Below are positions 25,201-35,942 of a stretch of DNA of 64,000 nucleotides, piece by piece (position 1 is the stretch's first letter; each line of letters starts with the position of its first letter). Source of the stretch: Thozetella sp. PMI_491 (taxonomy: Eukaryota; Ascomycota; Sordariomycetes; Chaetosphaeriales; Chaetosphaeriaceae). The notes beneath the pieces are model-generated. The model saw only the letters and a list, made by a program, of their open reading frames with translations, was not told the origin of the DNA and did not search any database. The translations under genes were made by a program, and so were the position numbers. The stretch is from positions 702,047-766,046 of the forward strand of contig MU270037.1 in NCBI GenBank assembly GCA_021432635.1, in the 5' to 3' direction.

Positions 25201-26029
25201 CAACGTGAGCCCGCCTAGCCTAGCAGCCTCGTTGAAATACGTGGCATGGGGTGAGGATGCCATTCCAGATTCGTTTATTTGCCCAAGACAACCAAGCACT
25301 ATTGTCATCATCACCCGATCAGTCAGAAGCTTGCCGAGCCTACGAATCGCACGTGCTCGGCCGCGAGGTCGAGCGTCTCCGTTCAATACTCGATCCCACC
25401 TTTCCTGACCGCCTTCCGACTGTTTTCTTCTCTTTCGCTGAGTACCCTTTCGTCCGGCTATGGACGTTTAGTTGATGAATAATGAGACCAGAGACAGAAT
25501 GGTCCACTGGTGATGCCTCGACTAAGAATCTCTTTCTTCGGTCTCTACTTCTCGGCCTTGTCCTGGCTATAAACTGAAAACTTGATAAAAACTCATCCTC
25601 GATTTGACGACGATGTAGAAACTGATGTGTTGCCCTTCAAAGCAGAACTACCGCTTTCATCCTCCAAACTGAGGCAGGTGGTTGCTACATCAAGGCGTGT
25701 GTGGTGAGGGCTTGGCCGACCCAGACGCCTGGAGTAAAAGTTGCATAGCGCGGGAAAATTGAATACATCTTTCTTGCTGGCCATTCCTTCCTGGCCATTA
25801 ACAATGCTTGGAGTTGTGCGACTGTCTGTGATGTCTGCGTTGAATGTGCTTGTTCAGAGGCTCCAGAAATAGTGGGCCTGGGATGCCACTTTCGGTAAGC
25901 CACTGGATGTAAAATTTATGTGTTTATTTTCTGCTTCAGTTTCGCCTGTTCCGAGCCTCTCAACCCTCCCATTTTGAGTTCTCTGCCCTTTCACTCGTGG
26001 CTATCCCCCCCCCTTCGCCGAAGCCCCCC
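22283..26029. other. 3.7 kb intergenic region before LAS1
   Basis: No supported gene. It includes a C-rich short tandem repeat near 23323-23352 and a more AT-rich portion from about 24800 to 25950. A segment near 24380-24450 reads openly in more than one frame, but it leads nowhere on extension and has no domain. The last ~100 bases (with a C9 run at 26005-26013) are leader of LAS1. Confidence 0.5.
23323..23352 (+). repeat. C-rich short tandem repeat (CTCACCCCC-like units)
   Basis: About three tandem units of 9-10 bases of the form CTCACCCCC(C), followed by a T run. Non-coding. Confidence 0.8.
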
Positions 26030-27592
26030 ATGGTCCAGTATGTCTTCACGCCCTGGCGTGATCGGCAGGAGCTATTGAAAGTGAGGCGGCAGTTTTACCC
26101 CCAACGGCATCCTCAGACATTCAGCGAAGCTGCCTCATTCTCCTCCCCGCCCCAACACGGCGTTTCATATAGCCAGAGCACCCACAGAGGCACAAGAGCT
26201 AAGTCGGAGCCGAGTGATGGTGAGCCCGAGGTCGACTCGCGTGCGCAGCAGCACGAAGCTGTCGCCCGCGTGTCGATGTGGATGCAGCGTGGCAGCTGCC
26301 CCCACCTGGTCGAGTCTACGGCTCTTCTGACGGCCGCGATCCTGAGTGACCAGCAGGCTGCTGCAGTTGCTGCTGCAACGATCCAACGGACGGGGGAGTC
26401 CGAGATGGGATACGGAGTGGATGCCCCAGTGTCTCCTTCAGGCTCCTTGCTGTTGTCGTCGAGTATGTATGCGGCTCGCGCCGCCTACTCGACAGCATTT
26501 AGTCGGTATGTAAACTACAATTCCCTAGGCATTATACCCGGCGCAGACCGTCTCCCGCCCTGTCACTATAATACTACTGTCTCTCTGCATCCATTCTCAA
26601 AATGTCTGGTGCCGATGCGTGTCCCCTAGCAACGGCTGGATGTTGCCCAACCGAGTCTAACGAGGAGCTCGCGCGCTCGGTGACGTTATTACGGAACTCC
26701 GTTGTGCCTGTATCTCGACCACGGCTGCTTCAATCCACAGATTGTACTGCCTCTGCCGCAGCAGGCATGCTCTCCTCGTTAGACGGAGGAATTTGAAGGG
26801 CCAGTGAGGTTACGTCCGTCCAGATAGCACTGTGCCTACTTTTTGCACTGCATTGACCGGCCGGCTAACGTAGGGTGCAGCTTCGTTACCGGATTGCTCG
26901 ATAGCCACCAGGACAGGCAGCACAAGATGTCCATGTACGCCATTGCTAAGAGCGTGGGCCTACCGGCAACTTTCGTTGAGCTGAGGCACCAGGCGACTCA
27001 CGAACAGTTGCCATCTCTGACGCGACTACGCTTCGCGGCGCAGAAAGCTCTGGATTGGATCTATGACTATTACTGGCAGCATCTTACCGATGCCCCGGAA
27101 ACCGGGCCTCAGGCCGACCAGGCGGACCAGGCGCTGGGAAGTACAAATGCAGCGCTGCGTAGCCTGATCGAGCAGTTTCTTGAGGAGGAGGATGTAGCCA
27201 GCCGGACTGCGGCCAAGGAGGATATCCTGAACTGGCGGGACGGAACCCAGGCCGTGATAATCGCCGTGGACTCCCTGTTGGCATCATCCAGAGACACAAG
27301 GAAGCTGAAGCTTCTCATGGGTCTCCTGAAGGAGGCTACGGATCGGTCGATGAAGCTGGGCGGGCTGGGCGATGGCGACGCTGAGACGCCCACGGCCGAC
27401 CCGACGAGGGACCCCGCCGTCGTCCGGGCCGAGCTGGAGAAGCTGAAACAAGAGCTCGAGGAAACGAAAGAAGAGAATTCAGCCCAGACCGGAGATTCGG
27501 ACAAACTTCGTGTGGATGAAGACGAAAGCGAAAAGCCAGGCTGGTCGAGACATGAAGGGCCTTGGGTTCCGAAGCCCATTGGCACCGTCTAA
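26030..27592 (+). CDS. LAS1: LAS1, pre-rRNA ITS2 endoribonuclease, two exons
   Basis: Exons 26030-26505 and 26881-27592 give 395 residues. Las1 is the HEPN-type nuclease that cuts ITS2 at the C2 site together with the kinase Grc3 during 60S subunit maturation in the nucleus. The start ([12 protein letters not shown]) is the typical family N-terminus. The HEPN catalytic motif RHxxxH is intact at about residues 194-199 (ELRHQATHE), followed by LPSLxxLR and an [10 protein letters not shown] helix. The C-terminal ~80 residues form a charged, probable coiled-coil tail ending [10 protein letters not shown], consistent with the Grc3-binding tail of the family. The intron is long for this window (375 nt) but has clean ends (SR|gtatgt, tgcag|FVTGLL). 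The protein is somewhat shorter than yeast Las1, as in many filamentous fungi. Confidence 0.92.
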
Positions 27593-27910
27593 ACCCCATC
27601 CCTTACCGGGACCGTAGAGGGGGCCATATCATCACTTCCGTAGATTTCCCTGTTATCTTCATGTCCAGAAATGATACCCTTGTTATTAATATTTGTAAAA
27701 CCTATCAGAGGGCAGTGCCTGCGGATTCGATGTTGACGGTCATATTGGGGAAGCTGATCATGTGACCACCGTGTTGATGATGTAACTGCCCACAGGGACC
27801 AATGACGTTGCAACCATTACTATGCGAGAGCTAATAGCATTCCCGGAAGCAGCTCCTCCACTGCTTCTCGTACACGACGCTTAACCCCGAGTGCTGAGAT
27901 ATCCGATTCC
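27593..27910. other. Tandem intergenic spacer between LAS1 and glyoxalase II
   Basis: A 318-base spacer must hold the LAS1 3' end and the downstream promoter. An AT-rich stretch (attaatatttgtaaaacc, near 27690) may serve in 3'-end formation. No gene is seen. Confidence 0.6.
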
Positions 27911-29399
27911 ATGAACCTTCTCACTCCTGCAAGGGCAGCCATCACGCAAAAGCTAAAATTCCTAGCCACGCCTGTGAGTTACCCCACCAGCAAGGCAACA
28001 TGATGGCTCCTCGCGGTTCGGCGCCTCCCTGGCCATCGTCTCCGAAGCCCGCGGCTCGCTAACTTGGGGAACTCCTCGATAGCTCGTGCTCGCCCGCGCA
28101 ATGCATATTCAGTCGATTCCCATGTGTAGGTTAAAGCCCGGTGGGCGGGTCACATCCGTATCTGCCAATTCCTATGCTAACCATGAGGGATTCAAGGGGT
28201 GGGCAAAGGCGACAACTACGCCTACCTAGTTGTCGACGATAAATCCAAGGATGCTGTTATAATTGACCCGGCAAACCCCCCCGAGTACGCAAAACATCCC
28301 CCTGAGCAGGCAGGGGCCCGCTGCTGACCCTCAGTCTATCAGGGTGGTGCCCGTTCTGAAACAGGCCATCAACGACGGCAAGATCAACCTTACAGCCATC
28401 ATTAATACTCATCAGTGGGTTCCACCTACTCACTCATCTACGAGGTTGTGAAGTAGCTAAAGGCAGCTAGTCATCGGGACCATGCTGGAGGCAACACCAA
28501 GCTCGTGAGCATATCAGCTTCTGTCCCTGGGCTAGTGTTGGGTCATGTGTGCTGACTACTAGCCCTAGCTCGAGGAGCTTGGCGTATCGATCCCGATCAT
28601 GGGAGGCAAGGACTGTGAGAAGGTGTCCAAGACTCCGACTAATGGTGAGAACCTCACGGTCGGCAGCATTGCTGTCAAGGCGCTGTACACACCGTGCCAC
28701 ACCCAAGACAGCATCTGCTGGTTCTTCCAGGACGGCGAAGACAAGGTCGTCTTCACTGGTGACACTCTATTCCACGGAGGTAGGGCATTTCCCTGCTGAC
28801 ATCTGCGTGACTGGACTGATGCGAGTGACCACGCCCCTAGGTTGTGGCAAGTTCTTCGAGGGCAATGCCGCCGAGATGCACCAGGCTCTGAACGTTACCC
28901 TTGGATCTCTCCCCGACGACACCAAGGTCTATGCAAGTGGCCATCGTCCCTACGAAGTACGGAGCAGAGTCACGCTAACGCCATTCCACAGCCCGGTCAT
29001 GAGTACACCAAGTCGAACGTCAAGTTCGCCGCATCGGTCCTCCAGAACGAGGCCATTCAAGCTCTGCAGAAGTACGCTGAGAACAACCGAGAGACTCAGG
29101 GCAAGTACACCATTGGCGACGAGAAGGTAAGTGCAACGCCGATTGGACACATCTTCATCTCCCTAGGCGGGTGAGTTGCTCATCCGCTCCCCAGAAACAC
29201 AATGTCTTCATGAGACCGCAGGATCCCGAGATTCAAAAGGTCACAGGCTCAACCGACCCGATAGAGATCATGGGCAAGCTCAGGGAAATGAAGAACAGCT
29301 TCAAGTGAGTTTACCGTCTTGACTCGAGGGTTGCACAGGGCTAGGGATCATCCGGGCTCGGTCTAATGCCGCAGACCACCTGCGGACGCGAAGCTCTAG
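27911..29399 (+). CDS. Glyoxalase II (hydroxyacylglutathione hydrolase), ten exons
   Basis: Exons 27911-27973, 28083-28125, 28197-28284, 28343-28414, 28471-28504, 28569-28779, 28841-28932, 28992-29126, 29195-29304 and 29375-29399 give 290 residues. The enzyme hydrolyses S-lactoylglutathione to lactate and glutathione, the second step of methylglyoxal removal. The metallo-beta-lactamase metal motif reads THHHRDHAGGN (His88-x-His90-x-Asp92-His93); further metal ligands appear as HTQDS-FTGDTLF and PGHEYT. The protein ends in the typical short tail PPADAKL. The first exon plus 18 bases encode a basic, hydroxylated leader (MNLLTPARAAITQKLKF) that looks mitochondrial. An ATG in exon 2 (28101) would give the cytosolic form. 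The intron after 28932 begins GC rather than GT. Exon 5 is only 34 nt. Confidence 0.92.
28933..28991 (+). other. GC-AG intron in the glyoxalase II gene
   Basis: The coding match KVY|PGHEYT requires splicing from GCAAGT (28933) to CACAG (28991). A CTAAC branch-point-like word lies about 20 bases before the acceptor. The donor otherwise matches consensus perfectly (TAT|GCAAGT), as is usual for the minor GC-AG class. Reading through would destroy the metal-binding GHEYT segment. Confidence 0.85.
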
Positions 29400-30090
29400 A
29401 ATGCAAACCGCTATACGGAGGGCTACGGGGAATGGGGCTTGGGGAGCGCAGCTCTAGCGGGATGGCCACTGTAGATAGCCAGAATTAGGCCGAGCGAATG
29501 TCACCCACGAGCCATTGCCATCAGATAACCGAGTGACCTGACGATGTTGACTTGTGGGAAGCGGAATACTGTGTAAACCACCGGGTGTTGGTCTTGCCTC
29601 ACTGTCCACACCTGTCCGCCCTGTATCATTGTCGACGGCAGGCTCTAGCATATTTTGAGGCTGTCTGAAGGAGCGCGAGAGCTCGACTCAGTCAAGAGAC
29701 TCTCGACAGAGTTTTCTCTTCGTAGCTGTGCACGGCATTCGACGCTAAGAAAACAATAAAGAAATGAGATATCCTTACCAATCGGCAATCATTTGATCAC
29801 CGGCGATCTAGAACCAACTAGACGGCAAGGAGAGGGTTCTCCTGGCGCGGTGCTAATGCCTCGTTCCTCGATCCCGAGGCATAGCGTCAGGCGAAGGGAG
29901 AAGTTTTTGTGCAGGTTAGAAACCAGTCGCTTCAAATTTATGGACAGCTCCCTGAGGGTGCACAGACCATTTATTGTGGACTACCTACGCCGAACTAGCA
30001 TTCATCAACCCCTCCACCCCCGGCGCGTGAACTTCAGCAACGTATATTCGAAGTGTTGACGGGCGTCCAGACCTGCAGACGGCTGCGAAC
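29400..30090. other. Tandem intergenic spacer
   Basis: Nothing codes convincingly between glyoxalase II and the EF-hand gene. A moderately AT-rich patch with AATAAAG (near 29755) lies midway. Confidence 0.55.
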
Positions 30091-30815
30091 ATGGTAACAA
30101 TGCTTCGCGCCCCTCAATTCTTGATCCATGGGATTGCTGGCTGATACATATCATAGCCTGCCAAGCGCCGCGCAGCGGCCGCGACCGACGGTGGCGCGCC
30201 GAAGGCTCGCCAGTCCAGGCTCGCTAAAGAGAACAACATCACCGGCGAGGAGGAAGGAGAGATCAAAGAGGCCTTCAGCCTATTCTCAGAGCCCATGGAT
30301 GGCGAGAAGGAGGGCGTGATACCCATAGGTGACGTGCGGCGCGCCATGATGTACGCCTCCCTCGAGGATTCCCCTTGCGCATTCCGTCTCGGACCGACCC
30401 CTCGCTGACCGAGCTGCCCCCCTCTGTTGCATGCAGTGCCCTTGGAATCCCCCCGAAAGACAAGACGGAGCTTGCCGAGTTCACCTCGATCCTCGACCCG
30501 GAAGACGAAGGGTTCGCGACGTACCCGAGCTTCGTGGCCATCTGCGCCCTCAAGCTGCACGCCCGCGAGCACACGAGCGAGGCGCACCTAGCCGAAGTGG
30601 ACGAGGCCTTCTCGCTCTTCACCGGCGGCCAACCCACCGCACCGGCCATCACGGTCACACATCTGCGGCGCGTCGCCGCCGTGCTCAAGGAGGAGATCAC
30701 GGACGACCTGCTGCGCGACATGATTCTCGAGGCGAACGGGGGTGCTGGGGTGAATCAAGGCGTGAAGAAGGACGAGTTCGACAGCGTCATGCGTAGGGCT
30801 GGCGTGTGGAGGTGA
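30091..30815 (+). CDS. Calmodulin/centrin-like EF-hand protein with an ATG-only first exon
   Basis: Exons 30091-30093 (just ATG), 30157-30350 and 30437-30815 give 191 residues. After a basic N-terminus (MPAKRRAAAA) come paired helix-loop-helix units: KEAFSLFSEP...GVIPIGDVRRAM, then ALGIPP and SILDPEDEGFATYPSFV, then DEAFSLFTGG...ITVTHLRRVA and a last unit ending EFDSVMRRAGVWR. This is the calmodulin/centrin pattern, but the loops lack the full D-x-D-x-D-G ligands, so calcium binding is doubtful for most. The family in filamentous fungi is annotated only as EF-hand protein. The unspliced ATG frame at 30091 stops after 17 codons, and the second exon's frame has no upstream ATG, so splicing right after the start codon (ATG|gtaaca) is the best model. 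Confidence 0.8.
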
Positions 30816-31538
30816 CGAAGGTGGCATGAGGATTCGATGCGAAAGAATTTGGCAAGGACGCTTCGGCTCCGGTATCTCCACCCATCCACAAACACCTGGC
30901 TCTCCGGAGCTCGAAGGCATCCGGCACCGGCTTCGACCCGGACACTAGCGGGCTATGTACGAGAAACGATACCCTGAGATTGTGCGGGGCATATAGGAGC
31001 GGGAAATGGCCACCACTGCTATGGCCCCTTTGTGGCTGAGCCCGCAGAACGGAAAGACGCTTCCTCATGGGAGAGATCCCCATGGGAGAAAGAATCACCG
31101 CCATGGTTCTGGCCTGGATATGTAGAGTGTCGGTGTACTGGTGCTAGGAGACCCTGTGCGATGTATGGTTTGGCCAGGAATAGGGAGGTGGGACTGTGAA
31201 CGTCTGCATTTGTCTCTACTGGAGACATTGCAAACCCGTTCCGGGAAGCCGGAGGGGAGCAATGAGATGCTATCTATCTGCCAAGATTCTCGTCGTGCCG
31301 AGACCAGGACACTCCGTCACTGGGTCTGCTCATGCCGATATACTTTCGAAAGTGAACCCCTCGTTTTAGGCCACGTTCACGGTATCAACGCCAAACTCAT
31401 GCACCGCCTGCCTAGCTGTGTGTTATTGCGTGCGCTTAGGGGCCTTCCCCTTTCCACCGTTTCCTTCCCTATCTAACCCCCTTCGGCTGCGGGTGGTATT
31501 AGGGCATGTTGACAGAACCCCTCTTGTCTTCCACCAAC
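30816..31538. other. Convergent 3' intergenic region
   Basis: This lies between the 3' ends of the EF-hand gene (+) and the eIF4E gene (-). No gene is supported. Confidence 0.6.
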
Positions 31539-32543
31539 TCATTTCTCATCCGAGGCCGGCACCTCGACGATCGCCGGGCCTTCGGTCTGGGGAATCGCAG
31601 CATCAGCGGCCTTGACGGCGGCGGCCGCCTCACGCGCCTTCTGAGAGTCCACCACAGCCTGGAGCTCCGGGGGCAGCTTGAAGCCCTGGTGCTCACTGTG
31701 CTTCTTGTAGAAGTAGTTCTCGGGCTTGGGAGCGAGTTCCGCGGGCAGCTCCTCGAGCACGCACTCGAGCATGCCGTCGATGGATTTCTGCTTGGACGAC
31801 TCGCGATGCCAGATGGAGATAAGGTGCGAGTTGAAGCGCACCGAGAGGCCGACACCGCAGATTTGGTCACCTGTAAGAAGAGGGGCAAGAGTGTCAGCAA
31901 GCGAGGGTACTTGGGTAGCGGCGGCTCGTGTCGGCGGGGAAGGTGCCGGCTCTGGGAGAAAACCTACCCTCCTCCAGCACGCTCTGCAGCTTCTCTCCAA
32001 TGGCCAGCAGCTGGACACGGGTCCAGACATCGGGCCCGATGCTCTTGGGCACGCGGAAAGTCCAGCTGCCCCCGTTGATGTTGCGGCGGTCCTCCCAGAT
32101 GGGCTTGAAGCCCTGCTTGAACAGGTAGATGGACTCGCGCATCTTGATCTGGTCCACGGGGGTGTTGTTGTTGTACCGCCAGAAGTCCTGGACGCTCTCA
32201 ATCTGGGTGCCCAGCTGCTCGAGCTGGGCCTGGTACGCCCCGTCGTCGCCCGTCTTTTTCTGATCCTTGGCCTGGCTGTGACGGCCGGGTTCTGGTTAGT
32301 GGGCGCCTCTCGCGTTGCCAGGGCCGCGGGGCACGGCTTCGGCGCGACGGGCGGGGCTTACCGGTCAAAGTAGACGTCCCAGTAGTGCTGAGTCGGCAGC
32401 GGCCGCATCGCCTTCAGGAAGTTGCGCTTCGCATCGTCGCGCTGCTCGGCGGGCGAGCTGACGTTGGGCGAGCTGGCGTCGGCGCTCTGCGACTGCGAGA
32501 GCGACGAGAGGCCGCGGGTGAAGAGCTGTGGTCTCATCGCCAT
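31539..32543 (-). CDS. eIF4E-family cap-binding protein, class II (4EHP/eIF4E2-like), three exons
   Basis: Exons (transcript order) 32543-32362, 32275-31968 and 31870-31539 give 273 residues. The eIF4E fold is clear: HYWDVYFDR, then SVQDFWRYNN, then GFKPIWEDRRNINGGSWTF (the cap-stacking Trp and adjacent Glu), then EEGDQICGVGLSVRF and ISIWHRE. The first cap-contact region (HYWDVYFD) and the insert YQAQLEQLGTQIESV resemble class II eIF4E (4EHP) more than the canonical initiation factor. Class II proteins bind m7G caps but often act in repression or specialised translation. The Ser-rich N-terminus and an Ala/Lys-rich, probably disordered C-terminal tail (about 60 residues) are extra to the core. 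Both introns have clean ends (gtaagc..cacag; gtaggt..ttacag). Confidence 0.9.
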
Positions 32544-32878
32544 GGCTGCGTGATTCGCTTCGGGGCGGACTTTTGGAACGGCGGGGATCCGGGCGTCGAA
32601 AGCGTTGATGTGCAGGTAGGTTGGTGGTGGGGCGCCTGTGGTAGCTCCAGGAAGCTCAACTGTAACGAATCGTCGGTTCCACGTCCCGCCGCTCTGTCAA
32701 AGGACCGTATGCCTGTGAGACAGTCGATAAAAGCAGCCGGTAGGTGCACACAAAGCGAGAAGGAAGGAGTGGCGGGCAGGCTGGGCTGATCAGGTCACAG
32801 CTGTGATCACACCGACTCCGCTAGAGCTCTCGACCAACGAGCAGGCGAGGAAACAGTGTCTGGCAGCGCAGTCAGGCC

Positions 32879-32905
32879 GGGGGGGGGGGGGGGGGGGGGG
32901 GGGGG
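32879..32905 (+). repeat. G27 homopolymer upstream of the eIF4E-like gene
   Basis: An uninterrupted run of 27 G, followed by AGGAGGGGAG. On the coding strand of the divergent eIF4E gene it is a poly-C tract about 336-362 bases upstream of the ATG. The exact length is uncertain because such runs are error-prone in sequencing. Confidence 0.85.
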
Positions 32906-34680
32906 AGGAGGGGAGCGGATCAAAGGGCAGCGGGCCGAGGAGGGAGTGACTGTGGTCAAAGGGGGAGGCGGGTAGAGAAGAAGAAGAGGAGGAGGTGAAG
33001 CTCTCCCTGTCTCTGCTGGTGTTATATGATTTACACCTTGAAGGGTTGGCCTGCAACTTGAAACGAAGGACCAGTTGATGAGGCCCCGGAATCGAGTGCT
33101 TCCTCGTTTTGCATCAGAGCTCGAGGGGCGCTTGCCGCCGCACTGTGCGGTGCCGGCGGCTTCTCGGTGGCAGAGCCTGTGCGAGGATCCCTGCTGCACA
33201 CTGTGGGTTCCTCTGATCGGGCAGCGATCCGGGTTAGCGATGCAACGATACGCGGCTCCTCTGATTATGGAGGGGGTTGGAGGGGCCGTGGGCCGTAACA
33301 TGCAAGGCTCCGTGTCTTGAGGGCCCTGGGAAGAAGGAAGCTAGGCGGGGGCAATTGGACCCCTGAGACAACGGGCCCTGGGGCGCGGACTTTGTGCCTG
33401 CGAGCGCCTGTTCTTTGTCCCGCCAGGCGCCCCCCTTTGGGCCCATTTGGCTGGAGGAGGCGCTGGGCCGCAGATGGGGGGCGCTTGGCCGGGGCGCCTG
33501 GAAACATCTTGGACCCCCCCCCAAAGTTGCTTCTAGAGACATTCCAGGCACGAACATGCATCTGCACACAAGCACAGGACGCACAAGCCCAGGCACACGA
33601 ACCGACAAATCCGCTTGCTGCCATAATGCCTAATAGATAGCCTCGTCCCAGCTCTGGTTGCGGGATGGCACGGCGCTTCTGCTACAAGAGGCCAAATGCG
33701 TCCCCGAGCCATGTCAATGCCCACCTCTCCCCTCTCCCTTCTCCCCTTCCTTTGTAGCTCTCCAGAATTGCTAGACCTGTCACTCGGTCACGGGAGACGG
33801 CAGCCGGCTCATTTCGCGTCTTGTCCACGTACCTCGTGGCATTGCATCACACGCACACACGCGGACGTATTCGCCCATACGTCCTGTACCACGCACCTAC
33901 CACCAGGCTCAGAATATCAAGGTTCGCCCTTGGATAGCGGGAACCCAGTTTCGGCCTGGGGTCTGGGAACGACGTCAACGCCCACGCACGCGCACGCCGA
34001 CCTTGCCTGCCCGCACCCGTAAAGAAACCTCTCAGCAGGCTCGGATACGGGCCCGGCGCGGAGTCCCCCAAAAGCTCAATTGCCCGTGGCAGCCTCCCCT
34101 CCACCCCCCTTCTATCCCCTCTGCTCTTCTCGATTTTCTGCCACGCGTCGAATGCCTGCGGCCCCATCAAACCAAGGCACACCTTGTTCGCTCGCTCACG
34201 CTTTCTATTGCACCGCCAGCACTTCGCTCTCCGAACAATCCTGCTGGCCCTCGTGCCTCGCTGGAACTCGCCTATCACGGGGCTCCTGGTCGCGGTTGGA
34301 CCCGTCTCCAGTTAGATCGTGTTCCTTCGCGGGCTGCCTGGAGCACCACCTCTGCCCATCTGCAGGTATAGTACCATTTTTCTTTCCCTTTCGATACTTT
34401 TGTCAGCCGCTCACCTGGACCTCAACCCGTCGCCTGCCCGTTTATTTATCCCCTCGGCGACGCAAACCTGTTCCCTTTCTCTCTCCTCAAGCATCGCGCC
34501 AAACTCTCCACTCCCGCCTGTCCCCCGTCTCCCTTCTCGCTTTTCTCCTCGCCTCTGTCCTCTCGCGACTTCCTTACCACATCCTTACCATGACATTGGC
34601 CCTCCAAACAGCCGCACCGTCATCTCGTCACGGCATTCCACCTGCAACCGCCTCCGGACAAGCCGGCTAACCTACCCCAG

Positions 34681-34695
34681 CCCCCCCCCCCCCCC
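34681..34695 (+). repeat. C15 homopolymer upstream of the 34941 gene
   Basis: Fifteen C on the sense strand, about 246-260 bases before the start codon, inside the CT-rich leader or promoter. Confidence 0.85.
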
Positions 34696-34940
34696 GCGCT
34701 CTTCCCGTTGAGGGAGCCGCTTACCCCCCCGGACCTCGGATCTGAACCGGATCCCTAGCCTCCGGGATATATCACGAACTGTGTGCAGTCAAGCACACGC
34801 CGCTTCCTGCGCACTATAGCTGTCACTCTTGCTCCTGAATCGAGACAGCACCGAGCTATTTGACTGCGAGGTGCTGGCCTTGTCTGTCTGCAGCTTCGAT
34901 ACCATTTTTGTTTTTCGCGGACATTCGCAAACACCAAAAA

Positions 34941-35942
34941 ATGGGGCCCATCAGCGACGAGAGCGAGATCGTAGATCTCACCCGCACCGGCAATACCGGC
35001 AGGGTCAAGCCTAACATGCGCCTCGATTCGAACATGCTCCAAGGCTCCGGCCTCGTGCGGTCGCTCCCGGACTTCATTGAGCGCCTTGCTCGCTCCAACC
35101 GCGAGCTGAAGATGAGGGTAGCCGGTACTGGAGCCGGTGCCGGAGCCGGAGCCGGCTTTGAGCTCACCGAGGAGGAGGCCGCGTCGCAGCCGCATATCGA
35201 GATGGACGTTTATGCCGGCGTAATAGAGGATGCTACAAACCAGCCGAGCTCAGGCATAATATTACCAACCAAAGGCAATGACGAGCAAGAAGATGACGGC
35301 AATGTCAGCGACGCCAGCGGCAGGAGCGAGGACTCGGCTAGCGACACCGGCCGAATTAGCCCGGCAGATGACGAGGATGTCTCTAGCCCCCCCGGCGCCA
35401 GCCAGGCCACCAACCCGAACAAGCGGAAGGCATCTTCCCTCCTAAACTCAGAATCGGCGAGTACCCCCCCGAGCAAGACGCGGGTCACCGTGGAGAGGGC
35501 GTCCCCCACGCCGTCTGCGGCGAGCTCCACCTCTCACTCCAGCGGCAGCTCGGTGGGAAGCACGAGAATTATCAGAATCAAGGTGCCCGGCAAATCCCAA
35601 TCCCCCGATGACTCGGACAGCAATGCCTCGTCTCCCTCATCCCCCGGCAGGAAGATCATCCGGTTGAAGGACCCCCGGAGTGGGGCATCGCCTCAGCCAG
35701 CCAGGCAATCGACACCAACAGGTGTCATCAAGCTCAAGGTGCCGGAAGCAGCACCATCAGAAGAACCGAAGGAGTCCGGTCAAGACCAGCCGGATCGCCC
35801 ATCCTCCCCAGAGTCGGAGTCGTCTTCTTCGAGCAGAAAAATCCGCATCAAAGTTGTATCACCACGGAGGCAACAAAAGGTCGCCCAGGTAAATCAGGAA
35901 GACCAAGGGCCAAAACGGCGTTTAATTGAAATGATGGACTGA
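34941..35942 (+). CDS. Low-complexity Ser/Pro-rich protein with repeated I-[KR]-[VL]-K-P motifs, single exon
   Basis: A 333-residue frame starts at ATG in a strong A-rich context (aaaaaaATGgggc). The N-terminus (ISDESEIVDLTRTGNTGRV) and a helix (SLPDFIERLARSNRELKMRV) look ordered, followed by a GA repeat (AGTGAGAGAGAG). The rest is acidic and Ser-rich. Four short basic-hydrophobic motifs recur in the C-terminal half: RIIRIKVPGK, KIIRLKDPRS, VIKLKVPEA and KIRIKVVSPRR, each embedded in Ser/Pro-rich spacer. The motif spacing suggests several copies of one docking peptide. A nuclear role is plausible from the basic patch PNKRKAS, but no family is recognised. Confidence 0.78.
   Translation: MGPISDESEIVDLTRTGNTGRVKPNMRLDSNMLQGSGLVRSLPDFIERLARSNRELKMRVAGTGAGAGAGAGFELTEEEAASQPHIEMDVYAGVIEDATNQPSSGIILPTKGNDEQEDDGNVSDASGRSEDSASDTGRISPADDEDVSSPPGASQATNPNKRKASSLLNSESASTPPSKTRVTVERASPTPSAASSTSHSSGSSVGSTRIIRIKVPGKSQSPDDSDSNASSPSSPGRKIIRLKDPRSGASPQPARQSTPTGVIKLKVPEAAPSEEPKESGQDQPDRPSSPESESSSSSRKIRIKVVSPRRQQKVAQVNQEDQGPKRRLIEMMD

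Larger units (their letters stand above)
32544..34940. other. 2.4 kb divergent intergenic region with two homopolymer tracts
   Basis: It separates the divergent eIF4E (-) and low-complexity protein (+) genes. It holds a G27 run at 32879-32905 and a C15 run at 34681-34695; the latter part (34080-34700) is a long CT-rich probable leader. Open frames here (such as 34080-34670) are proline/serine/leucine shadows of CT-rich DNA. Confidence 0.6.

Noticed and set aside
34080-34670. A 196-codon open frame upstream of the 34941 gene
   Set aside because: Its composition reflects CT-rich leader DNA (Leu/Pro/Ser/Phe); no domain and no independent start context.
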